Counted from the stretch's first letter, positions 25,627-34,615 are shown. The stretch is DNA of 46,456 nucleotides from JBKCUA01 sp046318675 (GCA_046318675.1 JBKCUA010000020.1:1-46456), one strand, 5' to 3'. Notes: generated by a model from the sequence alone, not told the origin. Numbers and translations are program-made.

Positions 25627-27090
25627 ATGACCAGCGATCTAACCGCCCTAACCCTCACCGCCGCCGCCGACGGCATCCGGCGCAAAAAATTTTCCAGCGT
25701 CGAGCTGACCCAGGCCCACCTGACGGCCATTGAACGCCGCAACCCGGAGCTTAACGCCTATATTACTGTGTCAGCCAACAGTGCCTTAGAGACGGCAAAA
25801 TCTTTTGATGCGAGTAAAAAGACAGCGGATGAACAGATGCTGCTTCCCGGCCTGCCCATCGGCATTAAAGATTTATTTTGCACCCAAGGCATCCGCACCA
25901 CCGCCGCCTCGAAGATTCTTGGCAATTTTATTCCGCCCTATGAATCCACGGTCACGGCCAACCTGCGCCGCCACGGGGCAGTATTTTTGGGCAAGCTCAA
26001 CCTTGATGAGTTCGCCATGGGATCGGCTAATATCACCAGTGCTTTTGGCTCCGTCAAAAGCCCCCTGAAAGCCAACAATGATACCGAACTCTGCCGGGTT
26101 CCCGGCGGCTCCAGCGGCGGTTCCGCCGCCGCCCTGGCCGCGCACCTGTGCCTTGCGGCTACCGGCACCGACACCGGGGGGTCCATCCGCCAGCCAGCGG
26201 CGTTCTGCGGGCTAGTAGGGCTTAAGCCCACGTATGGGCGGTGTTCCCGCTGGGGCATTATTGCCTTCGCCTCCTCCCTCGATCAGGCTGGTCCTATGGC
26301 TCGCACCGTTGCCGATACGGCTCTGATGCTGGAAGCCATGGCCGGGTTTGATCCCCTCGATTCCACCTCGGTGGATCGGCTCATTCCCCGCTACCGTGAT
26401 GCGGTCGGTGCTTCCATCAAGGGCAAGCGCATCGGCATTCCCAAAGAATACCGGGTTGAAGGCATGGCTCCGGCCATCCTATCCATGTGGGACAGGGCGG
26501 CTCAGGCTCTGCGCGACGCCGGGGCTATCATCGCCGAGGTCTCTCTCCCCCACACCCGCTACGCGCTACCAACATACTACATTATCGCCCCGGCGGAAGC
26601 ATCCAGCAACCTGGCCCGCTACGACGGCGTGCGCTTTGGCGCGAGGGTGGAGGCTTTGACACTAGATGCCATGTACGCCCAAACCCGCGCCGCCGGGTTC
26701 GGGGCTGAAGTGCAACGCCGCATTTTAATCGGCACCTATGTGCTCTCTGCCGGGTATTACGATGCCTACTACCTCAAGGCACAAAAAGTCCGCGCCTTGA
26801 TTGCCAAAGACTTTCAGGATGCCTTTGAGAAAGTTGATTTACTCCTTACCCCAACCGCACCAACAGAAGCCTTCAAGCTTGGGGAAAAACAAACTGATCC
26901 CGTGGCTATGTATCTCAACGACGTGCTTACCGTACCGGCTAGCCTTGCCGGCCTTCCAGCACTGTCTCTGCCCGGAGGCGTGGCTGATAATGGCCTGCCG
27001 CTAGGAATACAGCTTATCGGGAATTATTGGGATGAGGAGGGGGTGCTGGCGGCGGCGGGGGTACTTGAGGTGATGATGCCGGCGGTATAA
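25627..27090 (+). CDS. gatA: Asp-tRNA(Asn)/Glu-tRNA(Gln) amidotransferase subunit A
   Basis: 487 residues, amidase-signature family. The catalytic triad is visible: Lys81 (GIKDLF), a cis-Ser in GGSSGGSAAAL (about 162) and the nucleophile Ser186 in DTGGSIRQP. GatA releases ammonia from glutamine and passes it to GatB. gatC, usually directly upstream, is absent, and gatB is about 15 kb away. The last 77 bp overlap the convergent tatB-like gene. Confidence 0.97.
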   Translation: MTSDLTALTLTAAADGIRRKKFSSVELTQAHLTAIERRNPELNAYITVSANSALETAKSFDASKKTADEQMLLPGLPIGIKDLFCTQGIRTTAASKILGNFIPPYESTVTANLRRHGAVFLGKLNLDEFAMGSANITSAFGSVKSPLKANNDTELCRVPGGSSGGSAAALAAHLCLAATGTDTGGSIRQPAAFCGLVGLKPTYGRCSRWGIIAFASSLDQAGPMARTVADTALMLEAMAGFDPLDSTSVDRLIPRYRDAVGASIKGKRIGIPKEYRVEGMAPAILSMWDRAAQALRDAGAIIAEVSLPHTRYALPTYYIIAPAEASSNLARYDGVRFGARVEALTLDAMYAQTRAAGFGAEVQRRILIGTYVLSAGYYDAYYLKAQKVRALIAKDFQDAFEKVDLLLTPTAPTEAFKLGEKQTDPVAMYLNDVLTVPASLAGLPALSLPGGVADNGLPLGIQLIGNYWDEEGVLAAAGVLEVMMPAV

Positions 27091-27355
27091 TTGCCACGGC
27101 TGTTTCTGTAATGGGCATGGACGGCCTGGATGCTGTGATGTGTCCTGCGGCTTTTTCCACCTCCTCCCGCATGGCGCGCGCCTCAGCGGCGAAGCCTAGG
27201 GCGTCCACCTGACTGCGGAATTCGGCAATAGCCTTATTGACGCGCCCGACCCAGCGGCCAAGGTGCCACAATCCCCGCGCCATTTCCTCCGGCCCGAACA
27301 AAAGCAACGCCACCAAGCCGACAACGGCAATTTCACTCCACGCCAGTTCAAACAT
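27014..27355 (-). CDS. tatB: Sec-independent translocase subunit TatB-like
   Basis: 113 residues. One N-terminal membrane helix (about 6-20) is followed by the FGPEE hinge and an amphipathic helix GLWHLGRWVGRVNKAIAEF, which is the TatA/TatB architecture. The Glu after the helix and the length favour TatB. The tail is a run of prolines (PPPPPAPPPHP), unusual but poorly conserved in the family. tatA and tatC are not adjacent. Its 3' end is encoded antisense to the end of gatA. It is divergent from fmt with 37 bp between. Confidence 0.8.
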   Translation of the reverse strand: MFELAWSEIAVVGLVALLLFGPEEMARGLWHLGRWVGRVNKAIAEFRSQVDALGFAAEARAMREEVEKAAGHITASRPSMPITETAVAIIPPASSPQVPPPPPAPPPHPNNSR

Positions 27356-27392
27356 GGTTTTTTTCTAGCCCAAGACCTGCTAGAAAACAACC

Positions 27393-28316
27393 ATGCGCGT
27401 TGTCTTCATGGGTTCTACGTCTTTTGGCTTGCCAGCGTGTGTGGCCTTGCGCGCCGCCGGACATGAGATTGTGGCGGTCTATACCCAACCGCCCCGACCC
27501 GCAGGGCGGGGGCAGACACCTCGTTCTACCACAGTACAGCAATGGGCCGAGACTCAAGGCATTCCTCTACACACGCCCATCAGCTTAAAAAAGAGCGAAG
27601 AACATCAAGTCTTTGCTAATTTGAAGCCCGATGTGGCTGTGGTGGCGGCGTATGGGCTGATCTTACCTAACGCTATTTTGCAAACGCCGCCGCTGGGGTG
27701 TTTGAACCTGCACGCTTCTTTATTGCCGCGTTGGCGCGGCGCGGCACCCATTCAGCGAGCGATTCTAGCCAGTGATAACCAAACCGGCGTGGCTATCATG
27801 CAGATGGACGCGGGGCTGGACACCGGCGCAGTACGAGCAGTTTCGACTCTTCCTTTAACGCGATGCACTGCTGGCCAGGTTGAAGAAGCCCTAGCCTATG
27901 CCGGCGGGGAATTACTGGTGCAGGTTTTAGCCGACCTCAACGCTTTTCCTGCTATTCCTCAGCCCAGCGTAGGCGTAACCTATGCGGCCAAGATTACTAA
28001 GGAGGAATTGCGCCTGAACTGGAGCCTTCCCGCCGCCGATGTTGTGGCGAAAATCCTTGCCTTTGCACCGCGCCCCGGGGCGTGGTTTCTTGCCGGGGAC
28101 GAACGCCTCAAGGTCTTTGATGCCGTGGTGGTAGAGGGAGATGCTGGGGCCAGCCCCGGCGCGGTGCTGAACAATGAACAACTTATCATTCAGTGCGGTC
28201 AGGAGGCAGTGCAGCTCCTCACCCTCCAGCGACCCGGGCGCACCGTGCAAAGCGCGGCGGATTTCCGCCGGGGATTCGGCGGCCTGAACCATCTGCATAT
28301 TCATCAAGGAAATTAA
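27393..28316 (+). CDS. fmt: methionyl-tRNA formyltransferase
   Basis: 307 residues. Fmt formylates Met-tRNA(fMet) for initiation. The N-terminal MRVVFMGSTSFGLPAC strand, the formyl-THF signature in LNLHASLLPRWRGAAPIQRAI (Asn, His and Asp positions) and the C-terminal OB-fold domain with VLNNEQLIIQCG are present. The usual neighbour def is missing. It is first in a five-gene plus-strand operon with xth, udgB, a periplasmic binding protein and a decarboxylase. Confidence 0.96.
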   Translation: MRVVFMGSTSFGLPACVALRAAGHEIVAVYTQPPRPAGRGQTPRSTTVQQWAETQGIPLHTPISLKKSEEHQVFANLKPDVAVVAAYGLILPNAILQTPPLGCLNLHASLLPRWRGAAPIQRAILASDNQTGVAIMQMDAGLDTGAVRAVSTLPLTRCTAGQVEEALAYAGGELLVQVLADLNAFPAIPQPSVGVTYAAKITKEELRLNWSLPAADVVAKILAFAPRPGAWFLAGDERLKVFDAVVVEGDAGASPGAVLNNEQLIIQCGQEAVQLLTLQRPGRTVQSAADFRRGFGGLNHLHIHQGN

Positions 28317-28319
28317 TCC

Positions 28320-29099
28320 ATGCCATTGTCTGTTGCCAGTTGGAACGTGAATTCTCTAGGGGCGCGGCTGCCCCAGGTTATTGAATGGCTGCGCGCCAGC
28401 CGCCCCGATATTTTGTTGCTTCAGGAACTGAAGATGGTGAGTGAGGCTTTTCCGCATGAGGCGTTTGGAGATATTGGCTATACCGCTGCTGTTCATGGCC
28501 AGAAAACCTACAACGGAGTGGCAATCGTCAGTCGCCTGCGGCTAGAGGATGTTCAGCGCGGCCTTGGTCATGGCGATCCCGATCCGGCGCAGGCACGATA
28601 TATTGAGGCCTTAGTGGATGGTCGTGTTCGTATAGCCTCAATTTATGTTCCCAACGGCGAAGATATGGGCACACCCAAATACGATTATAAAATGGCGTTT
28701 TATAAAAGCCTTGCGGCTCTCGTTGCCGGGATCATTGCCAGCGAAGAACCCTATATTATCGGCGGTGATTTCAACGTTGCCGCCTCACCCATCGACACCC
28801 ACGATCCCGAAGGTTGGAAGGATAGAATTTTGTTTTCTGAGCCTGAGCGGGCAGCCCTGCGCCGTCTATTCGCGGCTGGGTTGGTTGATACATTTCGCAC
28901 GCTGCATCCTACGCGGCGGGAGTATTCATGGTGGGATTATAGGGGGGGCAGTTTTCCCCAAAATAAAGGTGCTCGCATTGATTATATTCTCGCCTCGCCC
29001 CATGCTGTTGGTGGCCTTATCGAAGCCCGTATTGATGCCAGCCCAAGGGGGAACGAACGCCCATCCGATCACGTACCGGTAATGGCGCAATGGGGGTAG
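28320..29099 (+). CDS. xth: exodeoxyribonuclease III (AP endonuclease)
   Basis: 259 residues, EEP fold. SWNVNSLGARLPQV, LLQELKM (metal-binding Glu), YVPNGED, GGDFNVAASPID (catalytic Asp/Asn) and the final SDHVPVMAQW (Asp-His) are all seen. It repairs abasic sites and blocked 3' ends. AAGGA precedes the ATG, three bases after fmt. The next gene, a uracil-DNA glycosylase, overlaps it by 10 bp and would generate its substrate. Confidence 0.96.
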   Translation: MPLSVASWNVNSLGARLPQVIEWLRASRPDILLLQELKMVSEAFPHEAFGDIGYTAAVHGQKTYNGVAIVSRLRLEDVQRGLGHGDPDPAQARYIEALVDGRVRIASIYVPNGEDMGTPKYDYKMAFYKSLAALVAGIIASEEPYIIGGDFNVAASPIDTHDPEGWKDRILFSEPERAALRRLFAAGLVDTFRTLHPTRREYSWWDYRGGSFPQNKGARIDYILASPHAVGGLIEARIDASPRGNERPSDHVPVMAQWG

Positions 29100-29743
29100 A
29101 GAACGCCCCTGCCGTGGATTGTTCCCTCTGCCCACGCCTAGCCGCGTTTCGGCGGGACAATCGTCAACAGTATCCAGCCTACCACAACAATCCTGTGCCA
29201 TCATTTGGCAGTCTTAATGCCCGGCTGTTGGTGGTAGGGCTGGCACCCGGCCTGCATGGTGCGAATAAGACTGGGCGACCCTTTACCGGGGATTACGCCG
29301 GGGATTTACTGTATCCTACTTTAGCAACGCATGGCTTTGCCACTGGTACCTATGGCCGTCATGTCGGGGATGGGTTTACTTTAACCGATTGTCGTATCAG
29401 TAATGCCGTGCGTTGTGTCCCACCAGCAAACAAGCCCACACCAGAAGAAATACAAACCTGCCGGCCTTTTTTAGAGCGGGAAATTGCCGCCATGCCTGAT
29501 TTAAAGATAATCTTAACGCTGGGGCGCATCGCCCATGACAGCGCGCTTCGTGCTTTGGGGTGCCGCCTTGCGGCGCATCCGTTTGCTCATGCGGCCGTGC
29601 ATAGGATAGGGCAGAGAATGGTTATCGACAGCTATCATTGCTCTCGGTACAACACAAACACGGGGCGATTAACGGCGGCGATGTTTGCCGATGTTCTTGC
29701 CCAGTGCCGCAAATATCTTGAAAAAGGAACACGTTTTTTATGA
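29090..29743 (+). CDS. udgB: family 5 uracil-DNA glycosylase (UdgB type)
   Basis: 217 residues. GLAPGLHGANKTGRPFTGD is motif A of family 5, which lacks the usual catalytic Asp, and the C-terminal SYHCSRYNTNTGRLT carries motif B. Cys11 and Cys14 (DCSLCPRL), with Cys residues near NAVRCVPP and TCRPF, are the expected 4Fe-4S ligands. It removes uracil and other deaminated bases. It is overlapped with xth and, by ATGA, with the following gene, a neat base-excision-repair pair. Confidence 0.9.
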   Translation: MGVENAPAVDCSLCPRLAAFRRDNRQQYPAYHNNPVPSFGSLNARLLVVGLAPGLHGANKTGRPFTGDYAGDLLYPTLATHGFATGTYGRHVGDGFTLTDCRISNAVRCVPPANKPTPEEIQTCRPFLEREIAAMPDLKIILTLGRIAHDSALRALGCRLAAHPFAHAAVHRIGQRMVIDSYHCSRYNTNTGRLTAAMFADVLAQCRKYLEKGTRFL

Positions 29744-30840
29744 TTCGCTGTTTTCTTGCTGTATTGTTGACATTTTTAGCGATGCCAGCCTTAGCCGGAA
29801 CCATTAAGATTGCCACCGTTGGTCCGATGACCGGAGCTTCGGCCAGCATTGGGGCACAAATGGCCAAAGGCGCAGAACTTGCAGTAAAAAAGATTAATGA
29901 ACAGGGTGGCTTGTTGGGACAAAAGGTGGAACTGCTCATCCTTGATGATGGTTGCGATCCTCGTCAGGCCACCACCGTGGCTAACCAATTGGCGAATAAG
30001 GGTGTTGTTTTTGTGGCTGGGCATTTTTGTTCCAGTGCTTCGATTCCTGCAGCAAGCATTTATAGTGAGCAGGGTATCATCATGATAACTCCGGCTTCCA
30101 CCAATCCGCTGTTTACCGATCGCGGTCTGCCCTATGTTTTTCGCTATTGTGGCCGGGATGACAAGCAAGGGCCAGTAGCAGCGGCGTATATTGCAAAACA
30201 TTACAAAGACAAAAAAATAGCGTTGATACATGATAAATCAGCTTACGGTAAGGGTTTAGCCGATGCAGTGCAAGCTGCCCTGCATAAGGTCGGCTTGAAC
30301 GAAGTCTTTTATGAAGCCATTACCGCCGGAGAACGCGATTTCACGCCGCTGATTACCCGGCTGAAGCGGGACAAAGTCGGCGTACTGTTTATCGGTGGCT
30401 ATTATGTAGAAGCCGCCCTTATCAAACGGCAGGCCGCCGATCAAGGTCTTGATTTGGTTCTGGTGGCCGGGGATTCTCTGGTGACATCTGAGTATTGGGG
30501 TATTACGAAAGATGCTGGCGCAAATACTTTTATGACGTTTGCTCCCGATCCGCGTAATAGCCCTGCTGCAGCCAATATCGTAAAAGATTTCCGAGCCATT
30601 GGCTATGAACCAGAAGGATACACTTTGGTGAATTACGCCGTTATCGAAACATGGGCTGCGGCAGTGAAGGCTGCCGATAGTCTTAGTGCTGACACGGTTC
30701 AGGCGACCTTGAAAAAAGAAAGTTTTGATACCATTTTAGGCAGTGCAGCCTTTGACGCTAAAGGTGATAATACCGGGGCACAATTTATTGTTTATCGCTG
30801 GGCGGATGGTGTTTATGCCCCCGTGCAGGATGCCGACTGA
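29740..30840 (+). CDS. LivK-like branched-chain amino-acid/amide ABC substrate-binding protein
   Basis: 366 residues with a signal peptide (MIRCFLAVLLTFLAMPALAG). The type I periplasmic-binding fold starts at IKIATVGPMTGASASIGAQM, and DGCDPRQATTVANQL, GHFCSSASIPA and TPASTNPLFTDRG are LivK-like ligand-site blocks. It would capture leucine-type amino acids or amides in the periplasm. No livHMGF genes are nearby. It is fully coupled to udgB (ATGA) and to the decarboxylase that follows (TGATG). Confidence 0.9.
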   Translation: MIRCFLAVLLTFLAMPALAGTIKIATVGPMTGASASIGAQMAKGAELAVKKINEQGGLLGQKVELLILDDGCDPRQATTVANQLANKGVVFVAGHFCSSASIPAASIYSEQGIIMITPASTNPLFTDRGLPYVFRYCGRDDKQGPVAAAYIAKHYKDKKIALIHDKSAYGKGLADAVQAALHKVGLNEVFYEAITAGERDFTPLITRLKRDKVGVLFIGGYYVEAALIKRQAADQGLDLVLVAGDSLVTSEYWGITKDAGANTFMTFAPDPRNSPAAANIVKDFRAIGYEPEGYTLVNYAVIETWAAAVKAADSLSADTVQATLKKESFDTILGSAAFDAKGDNTGAQFIVYRWADGVYAPVQDAD

Positions 30841-31991
30841 TGGCTATCGATCTCTACCCACCGCCACAGGGGAAATACCCAAGCATCCATGCTATGGTGA
30901 ATGCTTTGCGGCCTGATATGCCTGTGTATTGCCTACATCAGAAGGCGTTGCGCCATGCTGCGCAGACATTTTTGGAGGGATTCCCAGGGACAACCTTGTA
31001 TGCCGTGAAATGCAATCCCCATCCATTCGTGATTAAACAGCTTTATGAGGCCGGCATTCATCATTTTGATACCGCATCATTGGGAGAAATAGCTCTTATC
31101 AAAGGACTTTTTCCCGATGCCCATTGTTATTTTATGCATCCGGTCAAAACCCCTTCTGCTATTGCGGCTGCTTACCATCAATACGGTATTCGGGTGTTTG
31201 TGGTTGATCATAGCGATGAGGTAGCCAAGATAAAGCGGGTCTTATCGGATATGCACGATGTTATTCTGGTGGTGAGAATTGCCCCGCCATCTACTACTGC
31301 TGTTTTTGATTTTTCAAAAAAATTTGGGGCAAGCACCCATGATGCGGCAGGCATTATAAAGAAAGCACAGGATGCTGATGCTCAAATAGGGATAGCTTTT
31401 CACATCGGCTCTCAATGCTTGACCCCAGAAACATTTACTCAGACATTGACTGTTGTGAGGGATGTATTGGATGAGACTGGGGTAGCTTTAAAAATATTGG
31501 ATGTTGGCGGTGGTTTCCCGGCTCCATATCTTGACCATCCTGTTCCGCCTATGAGTGATTTTTTTGATCGCATTCGCAATGGTGTGAAAAATCTATCGCT
31601 CCCTAAAGACTGTCGTATTTTATGCGAACCGGGGCGGGCACTGGTCGCCAGCGGGTGCACACTGGTTGTACAAGTTTTATTGCGAAAGCCCGAAGCAATC
31701 TACCTAAATGATGGATTTTACGGTAGTTTTAATGAGATTGTATACGGCAAATTGCGGCTACCCGCAACACTGATCCGCCTAGAAGGAGCACCACCCTCGG
31801 AAAAAATGATGGATTTTTTCGTGTTTGGACCAACGTGTGATTCGGTGGATGTGTTGCCTGTGCCATTCCGTCTGCCGGAAGATGTGCGGGAAGGTGACTG
31901 GATAGCACTATCCCTTGCCGGGGCTTACACCAATGCCACGGTGACGGCGTTTAATGGATTTATTGCTAATACTTATGTGGAGGTTGGCTAG
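30840..31991 (+). CDS. ornithine/lysine-type decarboxylase, PLP fold type III
   Basis: 383 residues. The PLP lysine is in YAVKCNPHP (about 52-60). FHIGSQC, DVGGGFPAPY and CEPGRALVAS are barrel signatures, and the catalytic Cys lies in FGPTCDSVDVL. This set is typical of ornithine decarboxylase and lysine/ornithine decarboxylases that start polyamine synthesis. Carboxynorspermidine or diaminopimelate decarboxylase is less likely. The start overlaps the stop of the binding-protein gene, suggesting the imported amino acid may feed it (inference). The end overlaps the convergent DUF58 gene by four bases. Confidence 0.88.
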   Translation: MAIDLYPPPQGKYPSIHAMVNALRPDMPVYCLHQKALRHAAQTFLEGFPGTTLYAVKCNPHPFVIKQLYEAGIHHFDTASLGEIALIKGLFPDAHCYFMHPVKTPSAIAAAYHQYGIRVFVVDHSDEVAKIKRVLSDMHDVILVVRIAPPSTTAVFDFSKKFGASTHDAAGIIKKAQDADAQIGIAFHIGSQCLTPETFTQTLTVVRDVLDETGVALKILDVGGGFPAPYLDHPVPPMSDFFDRIRNGVKNLSLPKDCRILCEPGRALVASGCTLVVQVLLRKPEAIYLNDGFYGSFNEIVYGKLRLPATLIRLEGAPPSEKMMDFFVFGPTCDSVDVLPVPFRLPEDVREGDWIALSLAGAYTNATVTAFNGFIANTYVEVG

Positions 31992-32773
31992 AGCGTTGCA
32001 TGGCATTGCTGCCACAATGCCAATAGGCCTGCCTCTGGCTTAAGTGTCTCCGTTACTATAAATTGGCGAAAACCCTGCTTAAGCGCAGTTTGATGCAAGG
32101 CAAGCCTTTGACGATAGGCATTCTTAGCACTGAAAACATCGGGGATTGTAATCTTTGCGCCGCCACCATGAAACTGGACACTTCCGTGGCCAGGAAGATT
32201 CTTTTCTTCTTCGGCAATAAAAGCAGCCAAGATTATCCAAGGCGAAGCCACAGCCAGCAGGCGAGGTAATGGCTGCAACAGTGGTGTGAGTAATACTAAT
32301 CGCCGTATTGGACTTGCCCCACACACGCCGTGCATCAGGGGTACGGCAGCATCGGCTTGAGCCAGACAATGCGCGATGGTGCGACCTGGTGCTTGATTGA
32401 TACCGGCAAAACGTACCTTGAACCCGGCATGATTAAGACGCCAAGCCAAGGCCGCCCCAAACGCCAACAAATTAATGTTTTTGTTCGCGAAATCAGCATC
32501 TGGAGCATGAGCGTCTATCAGAATATCCAGTTGTGGTGCAGCCTCATCCCGGCGTTCTAGTACCAAAGGCGTATCGGTTCTGGCACTGGCTCGCCAAGCA
32601 ATGCGCCGTACCGGATCACCGGGATGGTAGGGACGCAGTTGCCACGGTTCCGCCCCGGTGCCCGCTCGTTGGCGTATGGCTTCTGGGGCATGAATGCTGG
32701 CTTGGGGTAAGGCCAGCCGTGGTAGTGGCAGGATTGTAAGGCGCGCAGCAAGGGAGAGAGCAGCATTGGGCAT
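31988..32773 (-). CDS. DUF58 domain protein
   Basis: 261 residues. The DUF58 signature is RPYHPGDPVRRIAWRASAR (the conserved Y-x-x-G-D-x-x-R-x-I-x-W), followed by a VWA-like LDILIDA strand. DUF58 proteins usually work beside a MoxR ATPase encoded next to them, in processes such as protein maturation or envelope stress. The only MoxR gene here is about 11 kb upstream on the same strand. The ATG overlaps the pcnB stop (TAATG). Confidence 0.85.
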   Translation of the reverse strand: MPNAALSLAARLTILPLPRLALPQASIHAPEAIRQRAGTGAEPWQLRPYHPGDPVRRIAWRASARTDTPLVLERRDEAAPQLDILIDAHAPDADFANKNINLLAFGAALAWRLNHAGFKVRFAGINQAPGRTIAHCLAQADAAVPLMHGVCGASPIRRLVLLTPLLQPLPRLLAVASPWIILAAFIAEEEKNLPGHGSVQFHGGGAKITIPDVFSAKNAYRQRLALHQTALKQGFRQFIVTETLKPEAGLLALWQQCHATL

Positions 32774-33936
32774 TACATATCTCCCTTGACAAGGTGAAGT
32801 AACGCCTCCGGTGTTGCGGTGAATAGACTATCAATCCAATGATCAGCCGCTTTTTTCAGTCTCAGCCCCATAGCTTTCCCTGGAGGAAAACCATTTTTTA
32901 GTAGTACACTGGCCGATAGTGGCAAGGGTTTATATGGTACGTAGGGTAAATTTTTTGTATTATAGAGAGCATGATGTAACGCCTTTAGGTTAGCCCACTG
33001 TAAATCGGGATCGGCGAACACAGTAGCGGCACTATGCCGCGCCGTAGGGGTAGACCCTAAAGTGGTCATAGCTTGGTGATAGCGTTGCAGTAGCTTGCTA
33101 TCTGCTCTTGAAAGTTTCCAGCGTGCAGAAAGCCAAGCAATATCTCCGCCCCAGCTCAAGCACGCCAAGCGCAACATAGGTTCAGTGCTTTCTAATCGAG
33201 AACAATTGTTTTGCCGCAGGCCAAGCTCAGCGAGAAGGCCAATCGCTTCCATAACTTCCAGACATCGACCGATATTAGGCAGCACCAGAAATTTTTTCAT
33301 TTCATGTTGAATGCGTTCGCCCGATAAACGCCCAAGACCGGGCACGCCATACTGACAGGCGGCAACAGCATCGGGATCAAGGGCAAGACCTGTAGGTTGA
33401 AACCGGGCACTAAAGCGAAAAAAGCGGAGAATACGTAGGTAGTCTTCTTCAATCCGGGTCTTGGCATCGCCAACAAATCGTACTAAAGCCCCACCGGGAT
33501 AGTATAAATCCTCAAGGCCATGAAAAAAATCAAACACAGTGCCATGGGCATCGGCATATAGAGCATTAATCGTAAAATCCCGCCGTGCCGCATCGGCTCT
33601 CCAATCTGTTCCAAACAATACCTTCGCATGGCGGCCATCGGTGGTCATATCAGTACGCAATGTGGTGATTTCCACTGCCTCACCGGGCAATGCCGCCGTT
33701 ACGGTACCATGCGCCAACCCCGTGGGAATACCTTTTATTTCCAAAGTTTTTAGGCGCGAAAGTGTGGCTTCTGGTGGTATAGTTGTGGCAAAATCAATAT
33801 CCGTGGGCGCGATACCCAGTAACGCATCCCGGACACAGCCGCCCACTAGGCGAGTTTGCGCACCCTCAGTATTTAATTCTTTGAGCAGCGCCAACACAGG
33901 GGGCGAAAATAACAAAGATAGTGATAAGTGCGCCAT
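32773..33936 (-). CDS. pcnB: CCA tRNA nucleotidyltransferase / poly(A) polymerase family
   Basis: 387 residues, class II nucleotidyltransferase. LVGGCVRDALLG and DIDFATTIPPE carry the catalytic Asp pair, RRDFTINALYAD is the basic motif, and ARFQPTGLALDP with GLGRLSGERIQHEM forms the neck domain. The one family covers CCA-adding enzymes and poly(A) polymerases. Alphaproteobacterial members of this type usually add CCA, although the tRNA-Thr in this window already encodes CCA. Lies 42 bp after phaR on the same strand. Confidence 0.92.
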   Translation of the reverse strand: MAHLSLSLLFSPPVLALLKELNTEGAQTRLVGGCVRDALLGIAPTDIDFATTIPPEATLSRLKTLEIKGIPTGLAHGTVTAALPGEAVEITTLRTDMTTDGRHAKVLFGTDWRADAARRDFTINALYADAHGTVFDFFHGLEDLYYPGGALVRFVGDAKTRIEEDYLRILRFFRFSARFQPTGLALDPDAVAACQYGVPGLGRLSGERIQHEMKKFLVLPNIGRCLEVMEAIGLLAELGLRQNNCSRLESTEPMLRLACLSWGGDIAWLSARWKLSRADSKLLQRYHQAMTTLGSTPTARHSAATVFADPDLQWANLKALHHALYNTKNLPYVPYKPLPLSASVLLKNGFPPGKAMGLRLKKAADHWIDSLFTATPEALLHLVKGDM

Positions 33937-33978
33937 GGGATGAGGATTATTCTTGGCAGCGATAAATAAACCAAAATC

Positions 33979-34548
33979 TCACGGTTTTTCCGAATCTGTT
34001 TTATGAATCTCATCTAGTTTCTTTTGTAGAGATTTTATCTGTTTTTGAATATCATAAGCAGTGACTGGGGCGTTGGCGGGGCGTTCGGAACTGGGTCCGG
34101 CAAAGCCCGTCAGCATTTTCATGGTTTGTTCAAAAATATTGAGTTGCTGTCGACTGAATTCCTCGAAGTTTCCGAAGGGAAAAAGGTTCGTCATCCCTTG
34201 CAGGTACTGCCGAAACTTGTCTTGATTACCAGTAAACGTCCGCATGGTAGTTTCAAGATAGCGGGGCAGCACAGCCTGCAAACTGTCGCCATAAAAAGCA
34301 ACGATCTGGCGCAAAAACTCAATAGGCAGGAGGGTCTCGCCCTTTGATTCTTCTTCTAAAATAATTTGGGTCAGGACGGCGCGGGTAATATCTTCCCCGG
34401 TTTTGGCATCGGATACTTCAAAATCGCCCCCAGCTTTTACGATGTTTATTAGTTCCGCTAGTGTTACATAGGTGCTTGTATCAGTGTTATAAAGACGCCT
34501 ATTGGCGTATTTTTTAATGATAATTTTTTGGGGTTTTTTGACGGTCAT
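33979..34548 (-). CDS. phaR: polyhydroxyalkanoate synthesis repressor
   Basis: 189 residues. KIIIKKYANRRLYNTDTSTYVTLAEL is the PHB_acc_N DNA/PHB-binding domain, followed by two PHB_acc regulatory segments (LLPIEFLRQIVAFYGDSLQ and FPFGNFEEF) and a charged coiled tail. PhaR represses phasin genes and leaves DNA when PHA granules form. phaC and phaP are not nearby. The leader contains tandem fragments of the repeat terminus (34564-34615). Confidence 0.93.
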   Translation of the reverse strand: MTVKKPQKIIIKKYANRRLYNTDTSTYVTLAELINIVKAGGDFEVSDAKTGEDITRAVLTQIILEEESKGETLLPIEFLRQIVAFYGDSLQAVLPRYLETTMRTFTGNQDKFRQYLQGMTNLFPFGNFEEFSRQQLNIFEQTMKMLTGFAGPSSERPANAPVTAYDIQKQIKSLQKKLDEIHKTDSEKP

Positions 34549-34563
34549 ACCATTAACGTAGCG

Positions 34564-34615
34564 GAGCTGGTTGTAACAAGCAACTGGTTCCCGAGATTAT
34601 AGCTGCTTGCATAAT
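34564..34615. repeat. tandem remnants of the MITE-like left terminus
   Basis: AGCTGGTTG (34565-34573), CAACTGGTT (34581-34589) and TATAGCTGCTTGCATAAT (34598-34615) precede the full copy that starts TATAGCTGGTTGCACAAT at 34616. The last two are in an exact 18-bp tandem. They look like leftover element ends. Confidence 0.5.
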
